Shown: positions 44,690 through 53,548 of the stretch, piece after piece
Layout of the letters: every line of letters starts with the position of its first letter
Numbering within the stretch: position 1 is the stretch's first letter
Assembly (NCBI RefSeq): GCF_032586155.1
Contig: NZ_JAWHTC010000002.1
Coordinates: 620,001 to 684,000, forward strand
Source: JAWHTC01 sp032586155
GTDB taxonomy: Bacteria > Pseudomonadota > Alphaproteobacteria > Rhodobacterales > Rhodobacteraceae
Reading direction: 5' to 3'
Length of the DNA stretch: 64,000 bases
Made by a program: the position numbers and the translations under genes
Notes under the pieces: model-generated
Told to the model about the DNA's origin: nothing
Seen by the model: only the letters and a program-made list of their open reading frames with translations
Databases searched by the model: none

Positions 44690-46075
44690 ATGGTAGTTAT
44701 CAAGTTGAAAAAACCCAAAAAAGGAGAAGATGGCCACTTATTCGTTGAGCAACATCCGGACAACTTCATCTCAGAGAGGCCCGGAACTCAAGGTATGTAT
44801 TGCCGTTATGTCGGCAAGAACAACGCTGCGTTTGAAGTGTTGCCACGAATTGAAAACATCCGAATAGCACTGAGCCGACTTGGAATATGGGCGAAATACA
44901 ACGCCTTCACTCGATTCATAGAAATCGGCGGGAAAGTTTCACCTTTGCCGGAAGGGGCATTGGATGATGCGCACCTGAGCTTTTTGAGGCACAAAATCGA
45001 AAGCCGTTTCGGGTTAAAGCAACGAGAAGGGGACCTTTATTCCTCATTGAAGGCAATTGCACGAGACAACCAGTACGATCCGCTTTCGGAATATTTCCTC
45101 TCTCTCGAATGGGATGGCGAGGAAAGAGCCGAACAGATTTGGATCGGATTTGCCAATGCCGAAGATACGCCGCTCAACCGAGCCTACGGCGAACGTTTTC
45201 TGACGGGAATCGCCGCGCGTGCACTCTTCCCCGGAATAAAAATGGACGAGGTAATCACTCTCATTGGTGACCAGGGCTGTGGAAAATCCAATCTGGCGCG
45301 GTCGCTAGCTCCGATCAGTGAAGGAACCTTCACTGACCAAGTGATAATCGGCTCAGACGCGAAGAAAATACTGGAGCAAACCCGTGGCAAATCACTCTGC
45401 GAACACGCGGAAGATTTTCGCGGGAAATACGCCGAAGAACAGCGAAAGCACTGCCTATCAACTACTCATGACCGGGCACGAGAAGCCTATGGCAAAACCG
45501 CTGTAGAGGTGCCGCGACGGTTTCTCTTCGTGGTGACCACCAACAATGACAACCCAGTGCAAGATCCGACCGGAGCTAGGCGCGAATGGATTATTCCGAC
45601 AACTGGCCAGTTCACTCCACTTTCACACGAAATTCGAAATCATTTGTACGCGGAAATAATGGAAACGAAAATTCGACCAATTCTGAACTCAGGATTAAGC
45701 GAGGCGGACCAACGGAAGAAGGTTCGCAAGCTTTTGACCCTGCCGAAGGAGCTTCGGAAAGATCAGGAAGCGATTGCGCATATGTCTCGTGCCATTCCTG
45801 ACATGTACGTTATGGTGAAACTGGGGCTCATGAAGCTTCATTACCCTGAGGCCGTAAGTAAGGTCGATTTGCTGGAAGCCATAGCGTTGTCTGAGGGTAA
45901 AATCGACAAGACGCGCAGTTTGGACCAGAAGATCGGTGAGACGATGATTTGGGTGGGATATTCTTCGATTCGTAAGAAGATTAACAACAAGCTTCACCGG
46001 TATTATGTCTGGGAGAAACCGGGTGACCCCTCTTCGGCTTTCGATGGCGCAATTGAGCAATTGCAATACTCGTAA
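44690..46075 (+). CDS. VapE-family primase/helicase-type P-loop ATPase
   Basis: 461 aa, AAAAGGAG 9 nt upstream. Residues 120-170 have the VapE/D5-like approach (YDPLSEYFLSLEWDGEER). Walker A is GDQGCGKSN at about 193-201, Walker B-like LCEHAEDFRG follows, and the sensor segment is FLFVVTTNNDNPVQDPTGARREWIIPT (about 280-306). VapE proteins are superfamily III-like helicases that replicate satellites and islands after excision. There is no separate primase domain, so a host primase or the N-terminal 110 residues must serve. The noncoding region downstream may be the matching origin. Confidence 0.88.
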   Translation: MVVIKLKKPKKGEDGHLFVEQHPDNFISERPGTQGMYCRYVGKNNAAFEVLPRIENIRIALSRLGIWAKYNAFTRFIEIGGKVSPLPEGALDDAHLSFLRHKIESRFGLKQREGDLYSSLKAIARDNQYDPLSEYFLSLEWDGEERAEQIWIGFANAEDTPLNRAYGERFLTGIAARALFPGIKMDEVITLIGDQGCGKSNLARSLAPISEGTFTDQVIIGSDAKKILEQTRGKSLCEHAEDFRGKYAEEQRKHCLSTTHDRAREAYGKTAVEVPRRFLFVVTTNNDNPVQDPTGARREWIIPTTGQFTPLSHEIRNHLYAEIMETKIRPILNSGLSEADQRKKVRKLLTLPKELRKDQEAIAHMSRAIPDMYVMVKLGLMKLHYPEAVSKVDLLEAIALSEGKIDKTRSLDQKIGETMIWVGYSSIRKKINNKLHRYYVWEKPGDPSSAFDGAIEQLQYS

Positions 46076-46527
46076 CAGGGATCACCCTCGGATCATCCAT
46101 ACGAAGCACTGGGTGATCCACGCAAGCCATTGTAAAAAGGAGACATAATAGCAGGTATCAGGGTATCATCCTAGCCAACCTCAACCTAGGGGCCGCGCCC
46201 AATTACTCGTAACTAGGAACGATACGCCAGCGAGACTGTTTTTCGAGCTTTTTCTCGCGGGTCCAGAAAATGATACGGAGTCTGCCTGACACGTCAAAGC
46301 GTCTCGCAAAAAACCAGACCAAGCACGCCGGCAAGCCAATCAGGTGACGATGATCACGTAAATCTGCACAACCAAGGACGATACCCTGATAATATTGAAA
46401 AACACATAAAAATCTGGCTGTTACTCGGATCTCCCACGGGGTTATGGAGTAGACAACTTGTTCTAACCGCTTTGAATGTGGCCGAGTCTGGGCCTGTACG
46501 CCATCTGCTGTATGAGGAACGATTGAA
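46076..46527. other. 452-bp noncoding region with iteron-like repeats (possible element origin)
   Basis: GGATCACCC (46079-46087), GGATCATCC (46090-46098) and the inverted GGGTGATCC (46111-46119) lie within 41 bp just after the VapE stop, and GTATCATCC recurs at 46163-46171. The outer copies form an 8-bp perfect dyad. An AT-rich patch lies at about 46385-46420. No convincing gene is seen on either strand; a minus-strand frame of 110 codons begins with TTG inside the next gene. Repeats plus AT-rich DNA beside a helicase gene are what a satellite origin looks like, but this is inference. Confidence 0.4.
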
Positions 46528-47046
46528 ATGGACAATCAACTTTGGAAGACAGCTCTTCATGAGGCTGGCCACGCTGTAGCTTTTGCTCGTCTTTTCCCCA
46601 ATGAGTACATTCCGGAGATTTCAATCGTTCCGGACTACGAAGAGAGAACAGCAGGCTATGTGAAGCCTTCGACCGACACAGACATTGTATTGGCGGATAC
46701 GCCTGACGCAGAAGCGGAGAAGCGTTTCCTCCAGGATGCAACCTATGTATGCGCTGGCTACGCAGCAATGATGGTGTTCGGTTTTTCAGAGGAAGAGGCA
46801 GTCCTAGGATGTGATAGTGATTTCGAAAGGGCAGGAAGCTTCCTTGGTGAAGGAAAAAAGGAAGCCTTGGAGCTATTAGACAAAACAGCAAACAAATTCG
46901 CGGTCGAGCTTATCGCAGATGAGCTCCTTCAGAAAAAAGTGTTGGACGGGGAACAGGTTTCGCTTCTCATAGGTGTCGCTGACGGTGAAGCAACGCAAAA
47001 GGAATATTACGAGTTCTTAGAGCTACGTGCCTTGATGAACGGTTAA
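46528..47046 (+). CDS. Stand-alone M41 (FtsH-type) metalloprotease domain
   Basis: 172 aa. HEAGH at residues 11-15 gives the zinc-binding and catalytic Glu. ISIVPDYEERTAGYV (about 32-46) corresponds to the FtsH 'V-T-I-I-P-R..G-Y' strand. The third ligand should be Asp 98 in GCDSDFERA (FtsH: G-A-x-N-D-I/L). There is no AAA+ module and no membrane helix, unlike FtsH. It may therefore work on unfolded proteins or with a partner ATPase. It sits between the replication module and the signalling module. Confidence 0.8.
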   Translation: MDNQLWKTALHEAGHAVAFARLFPNEYIPEISIVPDYEERTAGYVKPSTDTDIVLADTPDAEAEKRFLQDATYVCAGYAAMMVFGFSEEEAVLGCDSDFERAGSFLGEGKKEALELLDKTANKFAVELIADELLQKKVLDGEQVSLLIGVADGEATQKEYYEFLELRALMNG

Positions 47047-47059
47047 GTGTTCTGTTCCT

Positions 47060-47075
47060 GTGCAATTGTTTGCAC
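47060..47075. repeat. GTGCAA-N4-TTGCAC palindrome, copy 1
   Basis: A perfect 6+6 palindrome in the convergent gap between the M41 gene and the receiver-kinase gene. Its reverse complement is identical over 18 bp to the copy at 53733. The surrounding 47047-47334 contains a 64-codon GTG frame that I do not consider a gene. Confidence 0.55.
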
Positions 47076-47334
47076 AACTCTGGCTTCGAGAATGCAGGCG
47101 TCCGACGGCGACATCCGCGTAGTTAAGGCTGAGCAGCTAGATCTTGACCAATTTGAGAACACTATCGGCACATTCCTGACCTTAGATGCGTGGTGCATCA
47201 TTGTCTGCAACGCGGACGTAATTGCCGTTCGCCTTTCGTAGGCCTATGTCCGCTCCGTCGACACTCCGACAAGGTCTTGGAAATCTGTGACTCCTTTGAG
47301 TATGTTAGGCCATGTGGTTCGTCAGAAATCCCGT

Positions 47335-48933
47335 TTACCCCAACTCCGCCTCGAGATTCTTGAGGGCACAAAGAGTGCCAAGACACAAGCGTTGGTATGC
47401 TGCATCGGACCAATGATCGAACCGCACGGAGAGCCACCAGAAATGAATGACTGCCCCAAAGTAATACTGTGTCATTGGCACGGGTCGAAAGTTTTGCTCG
47501 GCAGTGCGTCGAATTTCTACACACCGCTTGAGATAGGAGGCGTGTGTGATAGCGGGATCCAGTGAGAACCCCCGCATTTCGTCTTCATAGAGAGTGCGAA
47601 ATTTGCGCTTACTCTTGGATGACTTCCAATCAAGGCGCACACTGCTCTCAAGTGAGATGAAATCACGGTAGATGTGATTCAATCCAGTTCTAAGAAAATC
47701 GATAAATGCAATGGTCCCACTTTTTGGCTCGTACATAATGTTGTTTGCGTTCATATCTCCATGGCAGATGGTTTCAAGTGCGTTAGTCCAATTGTTCGTA
47801 AAAAGTAAACGCATCGGTCGGGGGAACCTAATCCCATCGATATCAATAGTCTTGTCTGTGATCTCAAAATGACTGAAGTTCATCTTCTTTTCCAAAACTT
47901 CAATGAGCACATTCTCACGAGATTCAATTTGCTTGCTATCTTTAAAAAATGGTTTGTCACTGAAGTATTCAGAAAGGTCTTTTCCAGTATCTCTAACATT
48001 GCTGTACCAGGTCCGGCTTTGCGGATTGAATATTGTCTCGCAGACAATTGATACGGAGTTCGCCGTACCAGATTGAAAGTAGCTGGTCAGTTCGTTTGGG
48101 CTGCCTTGCCCATCAAAAACAAACGAATAGCAAACGCCGCCGAATGAACGAGTTCGAGCCGTCCCAAGCACCTCGACCCGCCAAGTGTATGGGAGAGTCC
48201 ACTTAACATACTTTTCGTAATTTCGAAACTCGAGCTCCGAGAACTCAATCGGGGAGATTTTCAAAACGCCGACAATGTTATCGATGCTGTTGCGGAACAC
48301 GCGCATTTTGAGAACAATGGCTCCGCTGTACCCGCCAAGAAGCGGCTCGAGGATAACCTTTTTGTAAACGTTGGCTGTGCTCGCAATGTGGCCCGCAAAA
48401 GCCACTTGTTCCACAATTGATCGAACATCGATCTCCGAGATTTTCTGCGGATCTGAGTCACGAGAATGAAGTTCTTCAAAGATCTCGCCAAAAGGTTTAG
48501 TGTATTCGATTTTTTCAATAAATGCGCGCCTGACCTTTTTGAGGATTTCATCCCGGACGAATTCGTGGTATTTTCCCCAAGCACTTCCTATCCCGACTTT
48601 TGAAATAATGAAATCTGGATTGGGATGATGGTTTCCGAATTGGCTAAATGCCACCTTCTCACGAGAGAGAAGGCAAAACACTGCGTACGGCATTTCATCT
48701 TTGTACCTTGAGATTAACCTAAGCCCTTCCACTTCATCTTTGCCAATTTTCAAGTCAACTACGACGATGTGTGGCCGGTTCTCCTTTACGTGCTTGGCAA
48801 AAGTCTCAGCGGACTTCAAGTGAGTAACAGAGACCTCTAAGCCGGTCGTGGAAAAGCATTTCTCAAGGATCGGCCCAAATTTCTTGAACTGCGAAAGCTC
48901 ATCTTCAACGTAGGCCACTTCTAGAATGGTCAT
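47335..48933 (-). CDS. Receiver domain fused to an APH/choline-kinase-like phosphotransferase
   Basis: 532 aa. Residues 1-125 are a receiver domain: acidic E10-D11-E12, phospho-acceptor D60 in HIVVVDLKIG, the Ser in LLSRE as switch residue and K112 in IISKVG. After a linker, residues about 195-530 form a kinase fold. It has a Gly-rich loop GGYSGA (about 200-205), Lys 225 in VGVLKIS, a Brenner motif CHGD (H391, D393) with N398 and the metal Asp in FIDFLRTG (D412). It resembles aminoglycoside/choline kinases and the TCAD9 group of predicted conflict-system domains (from memory). It overlaps the histidine-kinase-like gene by 4 bp (ATGA). Phosphorylation of D60 should gate the kinase. Substrate unknown. 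Confidence 0.85.
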   Translation of the reverse strand: MTILEVAYVEDELSQFKKFGPILEKCFSTTGLEVSVTHLKSAETFAKHVKENRPHIVVVDLKIGKDEVEGLRLISRYKDEMPYAVFCLLSREKVAFSQFGNHHPNPDFIISKVGIGSAWGKYHEFVRDEILKKVRRAFIEKIEYTKPFGEIFEELHSRDSDPQKISEIDVRSIVEQVAFAGHIASTANVYKKVILEPLLGGYSGAIVLKMRVFRNSIDNIVGVLKISPIEFSELEFRNYEKYVKWTLPYTWRVEVLGTARTRSFGGVCYSFVFDGQGSPNELTSYFQSGTANSVSIVCETIFNPQSRTWYSNVRDTGKDLSEYFSDKPFFKDSKQIESRENVLIEVLEKKMNFSHFEITDKTIDIDGIRFPRPMRLLFTNNWTNALETICHGDMNANNIMYEPKSGTIAFIDFLRTGLNHIYRDFISLESSVRLDWKSSKSKRKFRTLYEDEMRGFSLDPAITHASYLKRCVEIRRTAEQNFRPVPMTQYYFGAVIHFWWLSVRFDHWSDAAYQRLCLGTLCALKNLEAELG

Positions 48934-51041
48934 CTTCTAACTCCAATAAAAGGAAGACGGACAAGGAACCGCAATGGCCCGTAACCGGTTGATTTAAGGC
49001 AGTTTCGATGCACTTCCACGTGCCCCCCCAAAAGACGAACGTGAGCTCCTATCAGAAACATACCGAAATGCAGCCCATCGCTATCTTGTAACGGTCTGTA
49101 GAAAAAGAACTTCGCATCGTCAGGATCTGCAGGTGACGAGTTTGAGCTGTATTCAATTAGGATCTCTCCTCTTCCAGCACCAGGGGCTTCAATAACATCA
49201 ATTGATACTCGATCCTTTGCAAGGTGCGAGTGTTTGTGTGCGTTCCTAATTATGGAATCAAATATGACCCGAAGGGAGGCAGCAAATTGGGCGTCCAATA
49301 GTACTTTTCGGGACGCTGCTGGAGTCGTCACGAGAATTGACTTCGGGTCGCAGCTAGGGTCGAGTTCTTTGGCTCGTGATTCCGCGAACAGTATGGCTTC
49401 AAAGAGAGTGGAGCTTTCTTCTTTCAAGCCAAATTGCGCAGTAGAAAGTGTATCTACTATAGAATCCAAGCTTTCTTGGTGTCGCGGTTCGAGTGATCTT
49501 CGAAAGTCTGCAAGCTCGTGTGTGGCTAGATGCGTGAATGATATTTGCGAAAGCCAGTATCTATCTGCCGAAGAATGCACAGCCGCCCAAGCTTGTGTCA
49601 TGAGAAAAGCCATAGTCACAATAAATGTGTCGTCTAGCTCAAATGCGGATTCAAAATCAGCCTCAAGGTTCAAAACACCAACGCGAAGCCCACCCCAATA
49701 GAGAGGGACAACAAACTCGGACACGGTCTTCGAACGCGTTCGAAAGGCCTCCTCCAGACCGTCATTTCTAAGGCTTTCTGAAATATTGGTTACGTCCCGG
49801 ATGTATACGTATTCACCTGGTGCTGTTTTGGAATAGGAATACGCGTTTACACTGCGAAATGGCGTCGCAACTTTAATGCGGCGCCGACCTCCTGTCGCTG
49901 CACTCCTCGGTATAACTGAGTCGTAACCGGCACCGTCTTCTTCGCTAACAGCGGCAAGTGTCAAACTTTGAGTTTGCTGATCAAATAAACGAACGGTGCA
50001 ACTGTGCGCGTTTGTCGTTTGCCGCAAGCCAAAGCAAATAGTCTTAGTCAAATCTCTAAATTCTTTAGCCCGTCGTCTAATCGTCCAGTTTGGTGAATCC
50101 TTTTTAGCAAATTTCGCAATTTGGGTTGTGACATCAGTGATCAAGGCACTCCTGTGCACAAACAGCCTTTTGAGGAAAACTTCGTTCAAAGCATCCGCAA
50201 GAAAGTAGTCGCAAAGCGGGGATATCCTACTCTTTGAAGTGAGAATTAGGACACCCAGAAGCTCAGATTGCTCAGATATCAAGCTTCTTACAGGAATACT
50301 TAGATAGTAAATGGCCTCGCCCTTAGAGTAGAAAATACCGTGGGACTTACGTTTCCTCGACGATGTGAATTTTACGATCGGCTCCAACTGTCCCCGGCAT
50401 TCTGGTCGCGTCGGGATCCCAACTTGGTGCAAGAGCCTCATCTCGGTTTTCGCAGTCGAACTGTAGAATGCCGCTCCAACTGAGAATGTCCTTAATAGGA
50501 AACGAAAAAGTTGCTCTACGTCTGGCTGATGACCTTTTTTCAGCGAATCTGAGAAGTTGTGCCGGTACCGTCTAGCTGCACTTCGAAGGATCTCATCGTA
50601 CACACTTGTATGAAAGTGTGCGGCGATAAGTCTCCCGATTCGCCAAAAAAGCCTTTCTAATGCTGCATCATTGAAATGAATGACGACATTCTCGAGCTCG
50701 ATACAAAAGGAGCTTTCAGCAAGGCACTTGTTATGAAGGCCAGCCAAATTGCCATTTTCCGTATGCCTAGAGAACTCTCCGTCAACTAACGAAAAGCTGT
50801 AGTGCGGGAGTAGAATATAGCCATCGGACTCGTGTGCTGCAGCGTCCGAAAAAAACTTCTTGTGTCGAACAAATACATGACAATCGAAGAGCATTTCTTC
50901 TGACGCAGATATAATACACTCAAGAACATCTTCGTATGGAAACAGTTCTAATCTAGAAACAACACGTTGATGGAGGTCTCTAAGCGACTCGTTCACCTCA
51001 TTAAGAGACTCTTTCAAATTGGACATCCTAAAGTGGTCCAT
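48930..51041 (-). CDS. GAF-containing histidine-kinase-like sensor
   Basis: 703 aa, no membrane helix. Two GAF-like regions are at about 175-295 and 320-490 (the second with VSEFVVPLYWGGLRVGVLNLE). A DHp-like helix has H508 in LATHELADFRRSL, which resembles the H-box H-E-L. A HATPase-like end has the N-box SIIRNAHKH (N600) and GLHFGMFLIGAHVRLLGGHVEV (G2-like). The Asp of the G1 box (D-x-G-x-G) is not visible, so the ATPase is degenerate or divergent. It is coupled to the receiver-kinase gene, its probable phosphotransfer partner. Ligand unknown. Confidence 0.78.
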   Translation of the reverse strand: MDHFRMSNLKESLNEVNESLRDLHQRVVSRLELFPYEDVLECIISASEEMLFDCHVFVRHKKFFSDAAAHESDGYILLPHYSFSLVDGEFSRHTENGNLAGLHNKCLAESSFCIELENVVIHFNDAALERLFWRIGRLIAAHFHTSVYDEILRSAARRYRHNFSDSLKKGHQPDVEQLFRFLLRTFSVGAAFYSSTAKTEMRLLHQVGIPTRPECRGQLEPIVKFTSSRKRKSHGIFYSKGEAIYYLSIPVRSLISEQSELLGVLILTSKSRISPLCDYFLADALNEVFLKRLFVHRSALITDVTTQIAKFAKKDSPNWTIRRRAKEFRDLTKTICFGLRQTTNAHSCTVRLFDQQTQSLTLAAVSEEDGAGYDSVIPRSAATGGRRRIKVATPFRSVNAYSYSKTAPGEYVYIRDVTNISESLRNDGLEEAFRTRSKTVSEFVVPLYWGGLRVGVLNLEADFESAFELDDTFIVTMAFLMTQAWAAVHSSADRYWLSQISFTHLATHELADFRRSLEPRHQESLDSIVDTLSTAQFGLKEESSTLFEAILFAESRAKELDPSCDPKSILVTTPAASRKVLLDAQFAASLRVIFDSIIRNAHKHSHLAKDRVSIDVIEAPGAGRGEILIEYSSNSSPADPDDAKFFFYRPLQDSDGLHFGMFLIGAHVRLLGGHVEVHRNCLKSTGYGPLRFLVRLPFIGVRR

Positions 51042-51114
51042 GCCAAAAAAGCAACTTGATGGAAGTTACGTTTCCATTTTTTTGATATCTTGGAGTCACT
51101 TTGATCCGCGCTGC

Positions 51115-51861
51115 CTAATGAGAATAATATTGCCTGACTGCTTCAACTTGAACTAGATCCTTCTCCGGCCAACGTAGTGCTGTCAGTTTTCCTCCAAACG
51201 CGCACCCTGTGTCGATACATATTGTTTTGTTCCTCCACTCTAGCTTGTTGGTTGGCGTGTGGCCATAGACTACGCTTGCCTTGCCCTTGTAGTCAGCAGC
51301 CCAATCCCTCCTTATTGGTGGTCCATCACCTCCTGAGGTTTGAACATCGCCATACAATGCAAACCTCTTCGCCGCCGGGGTGTCAAGGTTTTGAAGGTGC
51401 TCGGGCAAGCCTGCGTGCGCAACCACTAGTTCCCCTCCAACAAAATCAATGCAATATGGAAGGGAACTCAGAAACCGTTTAACCTTGGAGCTAAATTCAG
51501 AGGGTCTTTGAAAGATCTCTGTCAGTGTTTGGTCGAGCTGCGGGGTCATTCTTACTGTTTCGCCATTTAGGTGCCGCAGCAGTTTGAAGTCATGGTTTCC
51601 AAGTACGGCGATGGCACCGTTGTACTCGACTAGGTTCATTACAATCTCAAGAACCGCAGCGCTGCTGGGCCCGCGATCAACATAGTCACCAAGAAAGACA
51701 AATCTTCGCTCAGGTGATGGCGGCTCCCCTCTTTCGAGGCATTTGGCGGCATCTGCCTCTGCCCGCTTGGCAAGCTTTCGAATGAGTGTTTCGAGCTCAA
51801 ATACACAACCGTGAACGTCACCTATGATATCTAATCGTGTCGAAAACCAAGTATCTGCCAT
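51115..51861 (-). CDS. Pnkp-type metallophosphatase
   Basis: 248 aa from ATG 51861, with GAGGAAAA upstream; a GTG five codons earlier is possible. It is a binuclear metallophosphoesterase: DIIGDVHGC, FLGDYVDRGP, AVLGNHD, VVAHAGLPE and VVYGHTP. The segments FALYGD, ADYKGKASVVYGH and TICIDTGCAFGGKLTALRWPE follow the phosphatase domain of bacterial polynucleotide kinase-phosphatase (Pnkp of the Pnkp-Hen1 RNA repair system), without the kinase and ligase parts. Only 73 bp separate it from the sensor gene on the same strand, so it is probably the first gene of a three-gene operon and may reverse the kinase's action. Confidence 0.88.
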   Translation of the reverse strand: MADTWFSTRLDIIGDVHGCVFELETLIRKLAKRAEADAAKCLERGEPPSPERRFVFLGDYVDRGPSSAAVLEIVMNLVEYNGAIAVLGNHDFKLLRHLNGETVRMTPQLDQTLTEIFQRPSEFSSKVKRFLSSLPYCIDFVGGELVVAHAGLPEHLQNLDTPAAKRFALYGDVQTSGGDGPPIRRDWAADYKGKASVVYGHTPTNKLEWRNKTICIDTGCAFGGKLTALRWPEKDLVQVEAVRQYYSH

Positions 51862-52429
51862 TGGGGTTTTCCTCACCTTTTGCTTGCCGCGCTTTGACGC
51901 TAGTTTAGCGCTCCTGCCTTGTCCAGATTGGCGGCTGTGAAGAGAACGGCTTTTTGTTGTTTGAGAAAAATCATCGGCAAATCAGTCACCATGCCAACGC
52001 AGATACTCGCAAGAACTACCGTTTGTACGCTTCGCAGCATCGGGCACAATGGGCTCCAAACGGACCTTCTCTGCGAAATCTACGAAGGTCCGGTCTAGAC
52101 AACTTGCAAGAAACGTTCCTCGAGCATGAAAGCTCGTTCAAGCGGCAGAAAAGTGACATAGGCACCGGTTTTGTGTCACTTTTTGCGAAGTTTGAGGCTA
52201 TTTGGGTCAAGAAAATGCGGCAGAAACTGTGTTTTGTGCCGTGGTTTTTCGAGAAAACTGACAGAAATGACATAGTTTTGAACCCGAAGAACAACTGCAG
52301 CCCGGGACCGTTTTATTGTGCAAATAATTGCATGCAAGAGTCGGCGGTCGATTTTCAACTTGTTCATTGAAGGGCAAAAGCTAACGTTTATTTGGGGTCA
52401 AATCGCCCTCCGAAGAAATGGAGGGAAAC
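51862..52429. other. 568-bp noncoding region with two hairpins
   Basis: Divergent region between the phosphatase and the RarA-like gene. Visible are CGGACCTTC/GAAGGTCCG (52061-52069 with 52084-52092) and AAAAGTGACA/TGTCACTTTT (52149-52158 with 52174-52183, T-run after). The near-palindrome at 52318-52333 lies in its right part. The second hairpin looks like a bidirectional terminator. A 138-codon plus frame here begins with TTG, runs through both hairpins and is not convincing. No gene supported. Confidence 0.5.
52318..52333. repeat. GTGCAA-N4-TTGCAT near-palindrome, copy 2
   Basis: Matches the GTGCAA-N4-TTGCAC element at 11 of 12 defined positions. It lies between the signalling module on the left and the RarA-like/recombinase pair on the right. 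Confidence 0.45.
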
Positions 52430-53524
52430 ATGTTCACAAGTCAGATTTTCACGGAAGAGTGCCGCGAAGAACTAATTGATTTTGCATCGAAAATCGAGGT
52501 GAAGGCGCTCACAGGTCCAAAGATGCCTGATCGCTACCTTGCGATGTCACTGCTCCAGAAAGCCGTTCGTCGGGGAGAGCTTGGATATGCCTGGGAGGCA
52601 GCCCGCTACCTGCTCATCGAACGCCCGGAAACACTCTGGAAACGTCTCGCTGTGATCGCGCTCGAAGACATTGGCGTCGCCGATATGCCAACTGTGATGA
52701 AGATTTTGCTTGTTTGCACGGACGTGGAGTTGAGACACAGGCTCGGAGGGGCGGAGAAATCGGCATTCACTTGTGTCGAACTTCTGTGTGTCTCATCGAA
52801 AGACCGGGCATCGGATGATCTGTACGATGTCCTTACTCGTGACCACGGGGTGCGGGAAATGAAAGCCGCTTTCCCCGAAAGCCCACGTCTTAATGCCGAA
52901 GAAGCTAACCTGAATGGCATTGTCCAATCCGCTTTGACGCTTCTTTCACACGCGGGCGAACTGGACTTGGATAACGCCTATGTACGTAGCACTAAGGTTT
53001 GGGCAAATGCGGTTGTTCGGTTTTCAGACGGCCTTGTGTCGCCGTTGGTGCAGGATGCAGCTATTCTTGGGTTGCGAAAAACGCGACTTGTGTTGGGGCC
53101 ACTGCTGACTGCGCTGGCACCTTTGCGGCCCGAAAATCTCTCCCTCATTGATGATCCGGTTCTACCTCACCAAACGATTTGTGGGTTTCCCAGCTGGGCA
53201 TTGGGTATGCACACACGTGTCGGTCTTGAAGGGTTCAGGCGCTTCCTTCAGCGTTCTGACAGATTGCGCGAACTTTTCGCTGACGCGACCACTGGCGAAA
53301 CCTCAAAACCACGTACAGTGGGCGGTCTTGTGTTTCGTCTGGACTGCGGAGTTCTTAGAAATCGAATCGACTGGTCTGTTGGGCGTGGCCTTCAGAAATG
53401 GGCAACACGCATGGGCTGGGGCTTAGCGGACGAAGCAGTCCTCCCGGCGCTTGATCTCATTCGTGAAGAATGGGACCTCGTGAACGATTGTCGGCGCGAA
53501 GCGCTCATCAATTACCTCCGATAA
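52430..53524 (+). CDS. RarA/MgsA C-terminal-domain-like protein without AAA+ core
   Basis: 364 aa from ATG 52430, chosen because GGAGGG lies 7 nt upstream; an ATG at 52418 overlaps that site. Residues about 25-90 (LTGPKMPDRYLAMSLLQKAVRRGELGYAWEAARYL, then KRLAVIALEDIGVAD) match the post-AAA helical region of RarA/MgsA, where 'Q-K-S-x-R-G-D' and 'A-S-E-D-I-G' are hallmarks. The AAA+ ATPase is absent and the last 230 residues are unfamiliar. It ends 24 bp before the tyrosine recombinase gene, so the two are probably co-expressed. Function unknown; a fork- or SSB-binding adaptor for the recombinase is a guess. Confidence 0.7.
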   Translation: MFTSQIFTEECREELIDFASKIEVKALTGPKMPDRYLAMSLLQKAVRRGELGYAWEAARYLLIERPETLWKRLAVIALEDIGVADMPTVMKILLVCTDVELRHRLGGAEKSAFTCVELLCVSSKDRASDDLYDVLTRDHGVREMKAAFPESPRLNAEEANLNGIVQSALTLLSHAGELDLDNAYVRSTKVWANAVVRFSDGLVSPLVQDAAILGLRKTRLVLGPLLTALAPLRPENLSLIDDPVLPHQTICGFPSWALGMHTRVGLEGFRRFLQRSDRLRELFADATTGETSKPRTVGGLVFRLDCGVLRNRIDWSVGRGLQKWATRMGWGLADEAVLPALDLIREEWDLVNDCRREALINYLR

Positions 53525-53548
53525 CCTTCCATTATCGGAACCAAAATC

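Noticed and set aside
46203..46535. 110-codon minus frame in the gap after VapE
   Set aside because: TTG start inside the M41 gene and no ribosome binding site; the region looks regulatory.
47047..47241. 64-codon GTG frame directly after the M41 gene (49 codons from ATG 47092)
   Set aside because: No ribosome binding site, contains the palindrome in its first codons, no family seen; may be noncoding.
51954..52370. 138-codon plus frame
   Set aside because: TTG start and reading through two hairpins; product has no recognisable features.
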